Shown: positions 34,021-45,480 of the stretch, one piece after another
How the letters are laid out: each line of letters starts with the position of its first letter
Position numbering within the stretch: position 1 is the stretch's first letter
Assembly (NCBI GenBank): GCA_030737875.1
Contig: JASFAX010000020.1
Location: forward strand, 30,394,688 to 30,458,687
DNA length: 64,000 nucleotides
Direction: 5' to 3'
Origin: Allium sativum
Taxonomy: Eukaryota > Streptophyta > Magnoliopsida > Asparagales > Amaryllidaceae
The notes under the pieces: model-generated
What the model was told of the DNA's origin: nothing
Seen by the model: only the letters and a program-made list of their open reading frames with translations
The model's database searches: none
Position numbers and translations under genes: made by a program

Positions 34021-34036
34021 TTCTCCCCTCCTTAAA
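34021..34036 (-). other. Polypurine tract of B
   Basis: TTCTCCCCTCCTTAAA on the plus strand, i.e. TTTAAGGAGGGGAGAA on the element strand, directly adjoining the 3' LTR. Confidence 0.9.
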
Positions 34037-34839
34037 GGATTTCGTCCCCGAAATCTTCAAGTTAGGAAGAACGTATCCTACCATCCAATCATCCATCTAC
34101 TCAAAGCATCATCCACGAGCAATCATTGTCCTTACAAGATTCTAAAAGTGGTATGAACATATGCAAAAGTGTGTGTATATGTACTTATCTAATGCAAAGA
34201 TCAGGCGGTTACTGATACAGTAAACCTCCTTAATGCATATGTATGTCAGTGAAATGAATCCATATGTATGCAAATTCCTAACATAATTCATAGTATCTAT
34301 ATGAGTGCACATAACATTCATCCATATGCAACATCCATGTGATAACACACAATTTTCATCCATGAATAAGCATAAACACTCATGCATATGCAATATGAGG
34401 AGTGTGCGAGCCGATCTAGTGCCTAATTGTGTATAATGCATCCACGAGCAACCACTTGCAAACACTTGCAACCACTTGCAACCATCAAACATAACATGTC
34501 TCAAACACATGTTTCATCCAAAGGATTCTACCTAAGGTTCTCATGACAAGATAAACATGATAAACTAGATAAACTAGATAAACATGGATAGAGAGATATG
34601 CTAAAAAGAGATCTTAGAAGATAAGCGAGATAAACTCCTTTTTGGATTACAAGAAATCCATTCAAACTCTGACATACAGTACTAACCGATGAGTCATAAC
34701 TCCCGTATGGAGTTTACAACAGAAATAAGATCGAGAACGGGACCGAGAGGATATATACAAAAGATAACTTGCAAGCAAGCTCCACAGGAAAACAAGGATC
34801 AAGGATGCACTCTTACAAAGAGATATGATGCGTGTATCT
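34037..34839 (-). other. Post-pol untranslated region of B
   Basis: Begins with GGATTTCGTCCCCGAAATC, a palindromic segment shared with C and with the region before the A polypurine tract. ORF 34142-34510 has no recognisable domain. Nothing else seen. Confidence 0.6.
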
Positions 34840-34930
34840 AGTCTTTACTCTTCTTAGTCACGTTTCCTTGAGCTTAACTCCACTGTGCTTTGACCGTCTT
34901 TTACTTCATGATTTCTTGGCTTCCTAACTC
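34840..34930 (-). pseudogene. Chromodomain remnant of B
   Basis: Minus-strand reading in mixed frames gives TVKAQWS, AQGNVT, comparable with the VKMQWGDDESNATWE core of the chromodomain of A. This short match places B in the same Tekay-type group. Confidence 0.45.
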
Positions 34931-35079
34931 CTATTTCCCAAATTCGAGTTGGAACTCATTTCATTATCGCCTCTCGTCTTCCTTTTCCACTTATTCTTCT
35001 TTCTGTATACTTGGCTTAAACATAACTGTAACCTCATGATTTCATGCAAGCTCTCCAAAATTCACTAGTGAATCCTGGA

Positions 35080-35473
35080 TCTCGTCTACTTACTATAAAG
35101 TATTCCACGCAGCGGAACTTTTCTTGAAAATACCAATCCACGTTTCCAATTGCCCTTACAAACGTGATTTTCTATAACTCATGCTTAATCGAAATGAACC
35201 ATCCGCCTATGAGTGATAGGCCATACCTAGATTCAGTTGCCTACCCATGGCTTCCTGTAGGCTATTTCAAAACTGGCCAACTTCTTGAGGGTAAACCGTT
35301 GCTAACCATGATGCAGTCCTCTCGCTCTTCACCGGACTGAAATGAGCACTCTTCGTGAGTCTACCTATTATGACCCACCTACCCGTATTCCCTTTCTTTG
35401 ATCTAGGTAATCTATCCACATAATCTATCGAGATGTTTTCACACTTCCCTTGCGGAATCTCCAATGGAGGCAA
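35080..35473 (-). pseudogene. Integrase fragment of B
   Basis: The open part 35267-35473 contains the first catalytic Asp in SIDYVDRLPRSKKGN and continues WVIIGRLTKSAHFSPVKS and ASWLATVYPQEV, the beginning of the retroviral integrase core. The frame ends before the second Asp and the Glu. Compared with A, large parts between this and RT are gone. It cannot be active. Confidence 0.85.
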
Positions 35474-36507
35474 TGGCCCGCCGGGCTTCTATGACTTGGC
35501 CTTAACCTGGTGGTTCAACATGCATCTTGAGACCAACTCGGCCACCTCCTCGAGTGATGCGCATCTTCAAGAACCTTCTTTACCAAGTCTTCCACCCGAG
35601 GAACACATAATCTCTCATCACGCCTTAGTCATCCCTTGTCATCTATAATATATCTAGCGAGGTGACTTAACATCTCGCCTCGAATCAACTGGTCCATGTT
35701 CTTGACTAACTGCGGGTCTTCTTCCTGTGAAACCCCCTTCTTGATCCTGAAGAGTAAGTCTAAGCTCAGGGAATGCTAACTAACTAGCCAAACGGAGAAA
35801 GCTCCTTACTTCAATTGCCCCCTTCAGGGTTTTCCGGTCTTAAACTGCAACCACTTTAGCGGAATCTACCGCTAAGCCTTACTTAGGAACTATGTGCCCA
35901 AGAAATCCAACTTCTTTCCTCCAAAGTGACATTTGGAGAACTTGACCTTCAACTGGTGGCTCTAAGCGTATCCACCACCTCCTTGAGATGTCTAGCATGC
36001 TCTTCCTCGTTCTTTTAAGGAGATCAAAATATCGTCTACGACGACCACGACAAACTTGTTCAAGGACTCCCTAAACACCAGACCCATCAAGTTCACTTAA
36101 TATGCGGGTGCATTAGTCAAACCAAATAGCATGACTAGCCATTCTAAAAAAAAAATCCATCTAGAGTCCTAAACGCAGTCTTGTCAATTCCATCCTCAGC
36201 CATCCTAAGCTGATGGAATCCGGTAGCTAGATCAAAAGAAAACAGATGCTCCTACAAGCTGATCAAACAAATCATCAATCCTTGGTAACGGTTGTCTATT
36301 CTCCTCACGATAATCAACACATAAACGAAGCAAACTGTCCATATTAGTAACGAATACTACTGGAGCACCCTACTCGAAAATGCTTCGTCTCAGGAAGTTC
36401 TTCTCAAGCAACTCCTTGACTTACTTTCTTAACTCTCATCTCGTGAGGTCATGTGCCTAACCGGCCACAAAACTGACTTGGTATTACCAACCAGGTAATG
36501 CGGAAAT
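35474..36507 (-). pseudogene. RT remnants of B
   Basis: Short minus-strand stretches match gypsy RT: the loop before the catalytic Asp pair near 36040-36060 (the plus strand reads GTCTACGACGACCACGACAA), [12 protein letters not shown] coding near 36110-36130, and a finger region near 36280-36400. Stops and frame changes are frequent, including an A-run insertion at 36147-36155. No RNase H was found between RT and integrase. Confidence 0.75.
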
Positions 36508-36990
36508 CTATCCCACGTCTAGGGGTAACCCCTTTACTTTCCCCAAGATATCAGGATATTCTCGGACCACCCTCACAGATTGCAAACCATCGATAGACGA
36601 GTTGAGGGATTCAAGATAACATAACATGACGGGACCCGTAGGGTTGCTAGAAATTTCTAGGGTATTACCGAGGTGAGTCATGAGCCTCACAACCCTATAT
36701 ACAAAAACCAAGAATGGCTCCAAAACAGGACAACCATTCCATGCCCAAAACCAACCCATATCCCCTGAAACCGAGAATATAAACATCCCACGAGAATTCT
36801 ATACTCAGGATAGGAATTTTCAAATCCACTCAGACCACATACAAACGGGCAGAACCCCCAATTGGATTTGAAACACATACGGGATCATCAACTAGGCTAG
36901 TACTTAGGTGCAAACTTTCAACTAGATCAGATGAAATAAAACTACGCGATGTGCCAGAATGAAACAAAGTACGAACAGGGAAAATTAGAA
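36508..36990 (-). pseudogene. Protease-RT junction of B, degenerate
   Basis: Minus-strand reading shows SNPIGGSAR, then LGFRGYGLVLGMEWLS, followed by GPVMLCYLESLNSS and VVREYPDILGKVKGLP, co-linear with the same part of A. Several frame changes. Confidence 0.8.
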
Positions 36991-37027
36991 AATGTAAACA
37001 AGACTTTCAACAGAAACACTACCACTA

Positions 37028-37996
37028 TCATGAGCTGGAAGAACGGTGTTGAGGGGATGAACTCGTCCTCCAGATAGTCCCGCACACTGAGTCTGACCTT
37101 TCCCTTGTTTTCTTCGGGCAATCCTTGCTGAGATGTCCAAACTCACCACAATGAAAGCATTTGCCCCGCTTTCTCTTCTTCTTCCTACATTCCCTGGATA
37201 TATGTCCAACTTTACCACAGAAGTTGCATTTCCTATTCTCTCTTGGCTTGTCCTTGCGGTTGTTGTTATTCTTGCCTCGTTTCCCGGAATTTACCCTCTT
37301 GCCTTGAGACTCATTCGCCTTGACCTCTTTCTTGTCATTGTTATCTTCTTCTTGAAGTAGGGCCATATTCACCAAATTCTCGAAAGTCGCCCCCAAGGGT
37401 ATATGAGACATGGCCAAACCATGTAATGGCTCGTTTAATCCTAGAGCAAAGTGTAGGGCCTTCTTCTGAGCTGTATTAACCGAGTCTAAATCGACCCGAG
37501 CCAGTTGATTGAACTTATCTATGTATTCCCTAATAGTCATGTCCCCTTGCTTCAGTGATAAGAACCTCAGTCCAAACCTTCCTCTAAAATCATCCCAAGT
37601 CTCAATTGGCCTAGTAGCGGTGGTGACTACCCACCAACGTGCAGCTTCTTCCTTTAGCAACCATACTGCTAATAAAACCTTCCTGCGGTCACCTATATCA
37701 AAGGTGGCTAAAAGATCTTCGGTCTCTTTCAACCAATTCCTTGCCTCTATAAAAGTCTCTGTTCCACTAAAATTCTTGCCACCCATCATCTTAAAGTTCT
37801 TACAAGTTTCCGCAAAATCCATTTGTGGAGGCTGAGGGGGAAGAGGAACATCAGCTACGGAAGGAGGAGGAGGAACATCGGCCTTGACTGGAAAGACAAC
37901 ATTAGAGACACCCGGAACCGGTGCCGTGACTTCCAAGTACCGACGAAACCAATCGGGTATTGTTACTCCTTCGGGCAAGATGAGATTATCAGACAT
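37028..37996 (-). CDS. Gag of element B (about 322 aa, apparently intact to the zinc knuckles)
   Basis: Forms the retrotransposon particle and binds its RNA. I choose the Met at 37996 (MSDNLILPEGV), which aligns with the gag start of A, over the upstream in-frame Met at 38035. A proline-rich segment follows residue 40. The core gag domain is next (MGGKNFSGTETFIEARNWLK through KQGDMTIREYIDKFNQLAR to LNEPLHGLAMSHIP). Then comes a long Lys/Asn-rich linker, and two complete CCHC knuckles, CNFCGKVGHISREC and CFHCGEFGHLSKDC. The C-terminal tail differs from A and probably ends by frameshift. It is the only gag in the window without internal stops. Confidence 0.9.
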   Translation of the reverse strand: MSDNLILPEGVTIPDWFRRYLEVTAPVPGVSNVVFPVKADVPPPPSVADVPLPPQPPQMDFAETCKNFKMMGGKNFSGTETFIEARNWLKETEDLLATFDIGDRRKVLLAVWLLKEEAARWWVVTTATRPIETWDDFRGRFGLRFLSLKQGDMTIREYIDKFNQLARVDLDSVNTAQKKALHFALGLNEPLHGLAMSHIPLGATFENLVNMALLQEEDNNDKKEVKANESQGKRVNSGKRGKNNNNRKDKPRENRKCNFCGKVGHISRECRKKKRKRGKCFHCGEFGHLSKDCPKKTRERSDSVCGTIWRTSSSPQHRSSSS

Positions 37997-38173
37997 GCTG
38001 GAAACGAAAAGAAAAGAGTTCAAACGAGGGGTCAAAGGATAGTGCTAATGGCTTTTGGGGAATAGCCTTTTAAAACTAACTAGACTTTTCTTTGGAAAAT
38101 ACTTTACACTTGGTTTTGAAAATAGTTTTTCAAAAGTTTTAAAAACCTTTTTATCCCTTCTCGTAAACCATAT

Positions 38174-38185
38174 GCTCTGATACCA
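38174..38185 (-). other. Primer binding site of B
   Basis: GCTCTGATACCA on the plus strand, i.e. TGGTATCAGAGC, the exact complement of the 3' end of plant initiator Met tRNA, two bases from the LTR. Confidence 0.95.
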
Positions 38186-39281
38186 AATGTAACACCCACC
38201 TCCGCCAGGGTGGCTCTTGCAAGCAACTCTGACTTTGGTGGGGCGTTTTAAAACAAGGTAAACATGCATAATGATATAACAAGGCAGGACATGACATATA
38301 TATATGTAAATAAAAAGAGTAAGTAGATAGATAAAACAGCGGAATAATTTTAAACCATTTAAAAAACAAGTCTGCTACATCATAATGTCAATTTCCCAAG
38401 TAAACAAGTCTAGTACATAAAATAACATCATCTGAAACTGAAAAGGAAAACATAAAAGTAGCTATCCCCAAAGTGGAAAAACCATAGCGAGCTCAAGTCC
38501 AAAGCATACATGAGCTATCCAAGAAAGCAGCTAAGATCCAAGCTAGGCTCCTGTATTCCCTCCCTGAGAACCTGGGGGGGGGGGGGGAACTGAAGAAAAG
38601 AGGCGAAAGAAAATAGGTCAGTCAAAAAGACTGAGTAAGCCCTGCTACGATCAGTCTATAAACTAATAAAGTTAACAGCATGATGGAAACTGAGATGATC
38701 ATAGATAACAACATACTGGCATGATAAATTAACCACAAGATAGATAGAGGTGTCATCGCATAAACAAGGTTAAGTTCTGCACTACGGTGTACTAGCAAAC
38801 CAACATAACAGGTATTGATCCCTTGGCCCAAGCTTTGACTCAATAACATGAAGTGACCTTAATATAAGGTCCAACCAAACGGTCTAGTCGATCGGCTCCC
38901 TATAAGCCTAACACGTCAAGTGTTGGTGTCCATACGACCCACATATGGATGTAGTCAGACTGTGCTGGGTCCACCTTCGGGTGTATCAAGCCCTCGGGTG
39001 TCAACCCCAGACACTGAAGCAATGATGCACAGTCTAAACCTACTGGTACCCGTGCCTCGAGTTTGTCCAATACCGGATTACGTGCACGTCCGTAGCCCGC
39101 CTGGACCCGCACCGCTGTACCACTCAGCCGTCGCTTTGGTCGCTTACATCAGTCCAGTAATCGTGCCCCGCCCTAGCCCAGCCTCTAGGGTTGTGATGAT
39201 ACCAAACTGGGATTACTGCTGGAACAGACCACGTTGCTAGGGTTTCCTAAGAGGGTTAAGTGCGATATAACCCTTCACTAA

Positions 39282-39504
39282 TCATGGATTAAATTGGTTA
39301 AGTGTAACCGACAGTTCACCACTTAACCCCATTTCAATCCCTCGAACCCCCAAATGGATTAAATTGGTTAAGTGTAACCGACAGTTCACAACTTAACCCC
39401 ATTTCAATCCCTCGAATCCCCAAATGGATTAAATTGGTTAAGTGTAACCGACAGTTCACAACTTAACCCCATTTCAATCCCTCGAATCCCCAAATTGGTT
39501 AAGT
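39282..39504. repeat. 70-bp tandem repeat, three copies (5' LTR of B)
   Basis: Same array as at 31838-32060, nearly identical. Confidence 0.95.
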
Positions 39505-39562
39505 ATTAGTGGACCCTGACTTAACCCTAACCATGAGGCATTAATTAGTTTAATGCACCTTA

Positions 39563-39765
39563 ACCTCTCACATTAGACTTCGTTGTGGTTACCTAGTTAA
39601 GCCGATGGGTTCCGGGTAGATTTACACCACAACTTGGTCTAACCTCGGGTCTTGGCACCACATGACCAACTTCTCACATTGGGTCCTATTGTTTGTAGCC
39701 ACTAGTTATGCCGGTAGATTCCGGGTAGGATTACGCTACAAACTCAACCCAACCTCGAGTTGGCC
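39563..39765. repeat. Paired 90-nt stem-loops (5' LTR of B)
   Basis: Copies at 39563-39655 and 39670-39765. In the first copy the inner stem reads GTTGTGG/CCACAAC, where the other LTR has a G-T pair at one position. Confidence 0.85.
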
Positions 39766-39999
39766 ACACTTATGTTCTCTAAGTGTCATGTCCACTTTAT
39801 TACAAAACATAATTACAAGTCAACAAATACTTGGGTAGACCTAACTTAATAGGTAAATTCCCAAGGGGTAGACCTAACTTAATAGGTAAATTCCCAATCT
39901 TATATTTTCATGTATTTTAGGTTTACCCAAACCCCCCAACGTCATTCTATCGCTTACATATTCGTAACAACGCATAAAGGATAGGAAGAGGGAACTTGG

Positions 40000-40632
40000 C
40001 ATAACATACATGACGAACTTGCATATCACAACAAACATGCATAACATGTTAGACTTGCATAACTTAGCATAGTGAACTTGCATATTACCATAAATATGCA
40101 TAACATGTTAAACTTGCCTAACATGGCATGTGGAACTTGCATAAACACGCATAACTTGTCAAACATGCATAACATGTCATTGTGAACTTGCATAAGCACG
40201 CATAACTTATTAAACATGCACAACATGGCATAGTGAACTTGCATAAGCATGCATAACTTATTAAACATGCACAACATGGCATAGTGAACTTGCATAAGCA
40301 TGCATAACTTATTAAACATGCATAACATGGCATAGTGAACTTGCATAAACATGCATAACTCAATAAACTTGCAAATCATGGCATAGTGAACTTGCATAAA
40401 CATGCATAACTCAATAAACTTGCAAATCATGGCATAGTGAACTTGCATAAACATGCATAACTCAATAAACTTGCAAATCATGGCATAGTGAACTTGCATA
40501 AACATGCATAACTCAATAAACTTGCAAATCATGGCATAGTGAACTTGCATAAACATGCATAACTCAATAAACTTGCAAATCATGGCATAGTGATCTTGCA
40601 TAAACATGCATAACTCAATAAACTTGCAAAAA
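40000..40632. repeat. 51-bp tandem array in 5' LTR of B
   Basis: As in the other LTR, but the open frame is 193 instead of 187 codons (40026-40607) because the diverged units at the left are arranged differently. Confidence 0.95.
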
Positions 40633-41137
40633 TCCCAACTTGCATCACATATTAACTTTAGAGTTTCTAAAATGAAGGTAAGAGGGCTTGCTATGCTTAT
40701 GCGGACTCAAATGAGTATAGAAAATGTAAGAAACCCCTTATGCAACAAAATAAACCCCAAAATGCAAGCAAACTTGATCAAGACTCCTTCTTTAAGATGA
40801 CAATAGAGAAACAAGACTTTAATGCAAGCTAAAGAGGATCATACAAGCCTAAATACACTTGTATGCATGGAAATCTCTTAGGAATTTGTTTAGGATTTGT
40901 ATGAAGAGAGTGGAGGCCATGAGAGGATGGATTTTGACATAGTTTAGTTGCTAGGATGAATAATGAGTGATTTAGGGTAGGTTAGGGTCTTATTTATAGA
41001 TTATGCTAGTGATTTAGACCATAGGATTAAACCCTAGTTGAATTAGGTCCATCAGATTTCGGAATTCTCTAGAACCAAGCCACAAGACCAGACCAAACCA
41101 AAAATGGTGCCCAGGCAAAACTGCCCGGCCACCCCGT

Positions 41138-41187
41138 GTCGACAGGGCTGTCGACACCCTGGGGACCCTGTCGACATGCCTGTCGAC
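41138..41187. promoter_or_regulatory. GTCGAC array, 5' LTR of B (four sites)
   Basis: Four GTCGAC palindromes; one 12-bp AGGGCTGTCGAC-type unit fewer than in the 3' LTR. Confidence 0.8.
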
Positions 41188-41468
41188 ATGGGGGTCCTGG
41201 CGGGAATTTTCCCGCCTGCGCCAGTTTGCCCTAATTTCCAATTTTGAACTTGAAATTCAAATCTGTTTTTGACATGGAAATTTCTGAAAACTTCAATGGG
41301 CCTTAACTGGGTCATACGGACTCCGATTTTCGAAAACTCGGACTCTATTTCGCGTATTTTTCCGAGACGAACGCAATGGCATAGCCCGTTTCCCTTGATT
41401 CAAATTTTAGAATTAAATTCTGCCTCGATTTATGTTATAACAGGTTATTGAAAATACGGGTTGTTACA

Positions 41469-41473
41469 ATGTC
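41469..41473. repeat. Target-site duplication of B, right (ATGTC)
   Basis: Identical to 30735-30739. Confidence 0.95.
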
Positions 41474-43249
41474 CATTACCAAAATGTAGTATCACATCTA
41501 TGAAATAGGCTACGAATATCATTGCAAGTATATAAATGACAGCCTCTCATTTAGAATTGAAGAATATTTTATGTTTTAGTGACATGAACTGTTTTTCTTA
41601 ATTTATATTTTCCATTCTGTTTATGGTATTTAGGTTTCAATAAAATAAAATTAGAAAAATAAAAGTGCACTCAGAATATAATTATAAGAGAGATCTTTCT
41701 TATAATAATATATCGACTGTAAATACCCTGACTAAAAAGCAAGTTATAATCATTTGATGGAGTAAAATTTGCAGCAGGTGTAAATAATAATATTACATTC
41801 TCCTGAGCATCAGAACTTGGTATTAGAGGTGATTTAGCTAAGGTTGTGCCAATATGTTTGTATTAACAGCAGTGGTATTAAAGGAAGGACATGCACTAAG
41901 AAAATAAGACTCAGGTTATTAATAAGGACAACATAGTTAACATAAATTGTATTAAACACTCAAATGCCAATTTGTATGCACTGATGATGTTTAATTACTT
42001 ATTGAAATGACATTAAAATATTAGGAATTATATAACCTCTGTACAGACAACTAACTGATTACCAAAAAATTAAAATCAACTTTCCAATGTTTAATCTGTG
42101 AGCAGCAAGGTAACAAAGCCTCAAATTTCAATGTTTTCACAACATAAAAGCGTTTGTAAAATTAAAAACAGATAGATCAAATAAAAGCCATCATCGGTGG
42201 TTCACATTTACTCAGCTTTGCAAAAAGAAAATCAGAAATGAAATGGGAGCAGAAAACAAGAAATAAATTATTCAGCAGAAGGTTCAAATCTAGTTTCAGA
42301 TGACGTAGAATTCATTCACATGATACTACTACATAATCATCTATCAAAATAAAAGGAAAATTCTTGTAATAAATCATGTTGTGGTATTAGTTCTCAAATA
42401 ACATGAAAATCCAATCTAAATACATAAATTTATTATTTTTCGATGTCGCTGAACAAGAGAACTTCCGGATCTACACTATAACAATTCCTAACTAACAAAA
42501 TAAAAACAAAGTCACAAATCTGATCCACTGAATACAAAAACCCAATCAACAAACAAATACCCAAAATCAATCAAATCAAATCATGAATTCGAGAGGTTGG
42601 TCCCTAAGCATTAGCATAAGGTTCATTGCTCTGAACCCGAAACCATTCATCATAAGCTCCACTTTTGTAACAGTGTCCACATCAATAGACCACAAAGCGG
42701 TCGTAGCACAATTGGACTAATCGGTCACAGGATTGCTGGAGCAAACCATGTGAGGCTAGCATCGACAGTTAATAACTAAGGTCATAGATGAGGAAAAGAA
42801 GGAGATAACTGATGTTTTGGAAAGGTAAACAGTAGGATTTGGGATGGGAGAGAGAGTTGAGGGACATCGCCATGGAACTTAGTTACGGAGAGAGTAGAAT
42901 ATAATGATGTATCATTCCAGAGATGTGGAATATCAGATAGGAGTGAGAAAACGGCGGAGTAATTAAGCTCAAAAATACTTTGTGGGGAGGCAAAAATTAG
43001 CGATGAGAGAGAAGAAATTTGGATATTGAGCCAAAATAATTCATACAACACCAGACAGAAGTTGCATCAAAGTATAAGCGTGTACACTCGAGAGTTACAA
43101 CGTTACTTTACATTTTATTCTACATATTTTATGAATGATGAATGTATCATGAAAATATTAATTTACTATGAAAATTTCATAAAAAATCAAATTTTATTAA
43201 TGCATTATATTTCATTCAGAATATTTCAAAATCTCGAAAATTTCAAAAT
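41474..43249. other. Right interior of K, possible captured coding scrap
   Basis: AT-rich and mostly featureless. On the minus strand, about 42604-42690, a frame ends CYKSGAYDEWFRVQSNEPYA then NA and a TAG stop (42604-42606). It looks protein-like, but I recognise no family, and no start or splice sites were established. The minus-strand ORF over 42782-43051 has no domain. Confidence 0.3.
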
Positions 43250-44390
43250 ACTAATATTCAAATATAAATAATAATTGTTAAATGTTTAAAGGTAAGTATT
43301 AATTATTAGTTCTTCTTTATCAACTTATAATTATTAGATAGTACATTTAAATTAATTATTAATTATTGACTTTTTAATACAAACCATTTAATGAGTTACT
43401 ATTTAGTTGTTATTAATAATTAATTATAAATAATGATTAGTAATAAGAGATTATTTATTAATGATCCTTATTGGTTAATTATAAATAATTACCTATTTAA
43501 TTATTCGATCATAATTTATTAATTCTAAATAATCTTTATCAATTAATAATTATTTACAATAAATTATTAAATACTTGTTATCATTTCATAAGCACTAAAT
43601 TTTATTACTAATCATTAGTCTAAATTGTTATATAATTATATAAGTAAATTGTTTCGTTGTAATTATTAATTAATGATTATTGAAAATTAATTTTTTAATA
43701 CTAAATACTACCTATTAATTTTTGAATATAAATTATCTTAAAAACATTAATGTTGCATATTAAATATTTAATATTTACTATTAATTATTCGATATTAACT
43801 ATGAAATATTAGCTATTTAATGTAATTGATAAAGTTTAACTATAATTAAATTAGTACTAATATTAAGCTTATTGAATAAAAATAAAAATTATCTATAATT
43901 TGCAATAGATAGTAATTATATATTATTTATTAACTAATAATTACTAGTTTAAATGCTAAATAATTACTTAATAGTATTTATTAAAAAATCAATAATCAAT
44001 ATTCAATTATTAAGTATTAATTATTTAATGGAGTCGTTGAATAATAATTTTTGATTGTTAAATATTACTCATTCTAGGGTAATTACTAATTACTCAACAA
44101 TCATTAATAATCAAATTTTATTATAAATAGTAATTATTCATTATTAAACATTACTCATTGATTAAATGTTAGTTGTTAAATACTAATTATTAACAATTGA
44201 TTATTAATTAGTTAAATATTTATTTTAATAAATAAATATTAACAATAATTGCAAATTATAATAGCTAACTAATAAATTATCGAATAAAAAATTATTATTT
44301 TATAATAATTTTTTATTGATGATCGTTAATTATAATAAATTATAAATAATGACTTATATGAATGAGTATTTATGATTGTATATATGCGTG
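43250..44390. repeat. Extreme AT-rich low-complexity block
   Basis: About 1.1 kb of TTAATTATTAATAAT-like sequence with very few G or C, no fixed period, lying just inside the right subterminal array of K. Confidence 0.85.
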
Positions 44391-44399
44391 TTTGCTTCA

Positions 44400-44740
44400 A
44401 TTAAAGTAATCAACAGTTGCTTCAATTTTTAAAGAACCGATGCAAACAACGCAATTCGTTTTAAAGCAATATCAGCATCAGTTTCTCATGAGTTAATACA
44501 AACCAATGCAAATGACACTACTTCCACCGGTTGTAAGAAAAACCGATGTAAATAATAATATTTGCTTCGCTGCATTTGCATCACTTCCTCAGGAACCGAC
44601 GCAAATAATGCTATTTGCATCGGTTATGACGAAAAATGATGCAAATACTATTATATGCTTCAATGTATTAGCATCAGTTCCACAAAACTCGATGCAAGTA
44701 ACACCATTTGCATCAATTGTAAAGAAAGTATGAGGTGAAG
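44400..44740. repeat. Right subterminal GCATCGGTT repeat array of K
   Basis: Repeated TTTGCATC(G/A)(G/A)TT and AACCGATGCAAA-type motifs in both orientations, matching the array at 29035-29335. Confidence 0.8.
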
Positions 44741-44764
44741 CAACAGACATATTTTGTAGTAGTG
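44740..44764. repeat. Right terminal inverted repeat of K
   Basis: Reverse complement reads CACTACTACAAAATATGTC then TGTTGC; followed by ATA, the 3-bp duplication. Confidence 0.85.
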
Positions 44765-44767
44765 ATA

Positions 44768-44850
44768 GTTTTTGTACATCAAAGAAAAATACAAGCCATA
44801 CCAACATAAAGTAGATCCCCAACATAGATTCTACAATAATAAGGGATAAG
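44768..44850. other. Short unassigned segment between K and LTR C
   Basis: Not alignable with the corresponding part of the right LTR of C (about 61220-61310). It may belong to the sequence into which K inserted. Confidence 0.35.
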
Positions 44851-44929
44851 TTAAGCATCTTTACTTAATTTTCACTTCTCTGCACTAATACTAGTGTAAT
44901 AGGATTAGGTGTAACCCTAATGTCTAAAC

Positions 44930-45480
44930 TGAAACGGAAACATAATAATCTTTATAGAAACAGAAAGCTAGTAATGGGCCTTTACCACCCGAACAGAGGC
45001 AGACGATACAGAAACATAATGCTAATAATGGGCTTTTACCACCCCAACAGACAGAAGGTACGGAAATAGAATACTATTAATGGGCCGTTACCACCCAAAG
45101 AGACAGAAGGTAAGGAAAGAGAATCAGAAATGGAATCCGAGACGGAAACAGTATAATCCCTATGGAAACAGAATGTTAGAATTAGGTGTACACTAGTAAT
45201 GGAACTTTACCACCCTAACAGATGGTACCACGTAGAAACAAACAGGTATTACCCCCCAACAGAAATAGACGGTACCCACAGAACAGACAGAACTAGGTAT
45301 ACCCTAAAGTCTAAATTGAAACAGAAACGGAAACAGATTAATCTCTACAGAAACATAATGCTAGAATTAGGTGTACACTAGAAATGGGCCTTTACCACCC
45401 GAACAGACAGTACCGCATAGAAACAGACAAGTGTTATCACCCAACAGAAACAGACAATACCCACAGAAACAGATAGAACT
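44930..45480. repeat. Degenerate CAGAAACGGAAACAG repeats with longer period (LTR C)
   Basis: Short A/C/G motifs nested in larger units, each carrying TTTACCACCC(G/A)AACAGA and AGAATTAGGTGTA-type segments. The same array is in the right LTR at 61390-61960. Confidence 0.8.

Larger units (their letters stand above)
30740..41468 (-). mobile_element. Gypsy element B, complete but pol-defective, minus strand
   Basis: Two LTRs of 3281 bp each (30740-34020 and 38188-41468), perfect 5-bp duplication ATGTC, initiator-Met-tRNA primer site, polypurine tract. Internal region only 4167 bp: gag is readable for over 320 codons, but protease, RT, integrase and chromodomain survive only as condensed fragments in the normal order, and no RNase H is seen. 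LTR differences are few (a rough estimate by eye of about 1 percent plus small indels), so insertion was recent. Since its own pol is dead, B must have been moved by enzymes from a relative, probably of the Tekay group. Confidence 0.95.
38188..41468 (-). repeat. 5' LTR of B
   Basis: Same length (3281 bp) and order as the 3' LTR. Visible differences are scattered substitutions, an 18-bp-longer 51-bp array and a GTCGAC array shorter by one 12-bp unit. The 14-G run at 38574-38587 is as long as in the other LTR. Confidence 0.95.
28982..44764. mobile_element. CACTA (En/Spm-type) transposon K, interrupted by element B
   Basis: Left end CATAACTACAAAATAGGTC at 28982; right end, read on the minus strand from 44764, CACTACTACAAAATATGTC. 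The first 25 bases agree with few changes, and the right end has the canonical CACTA. ATA flanks both ends (28979-28981 and 44765-44767), the 3-bp duplication of this superfamily. Subterminal arrays of a GCATCGGTT motif in both orientations occupy both ends, as expected for transposase-binding repeats. Without B it is about 5 kb and has no transposase frame, so it is a non-autonomous copy. Confidence 0.85.

Noticed and set aside
37509..37835. Plus-strand ORFs opposite B gag
   Set aside because: They are mirror frames of the gag coding strand and have no domain.
42782..43051. 89-aa minus-strand ORF as a CACTA transposase exon
   Set aside because: No transposase motif is recognisable.
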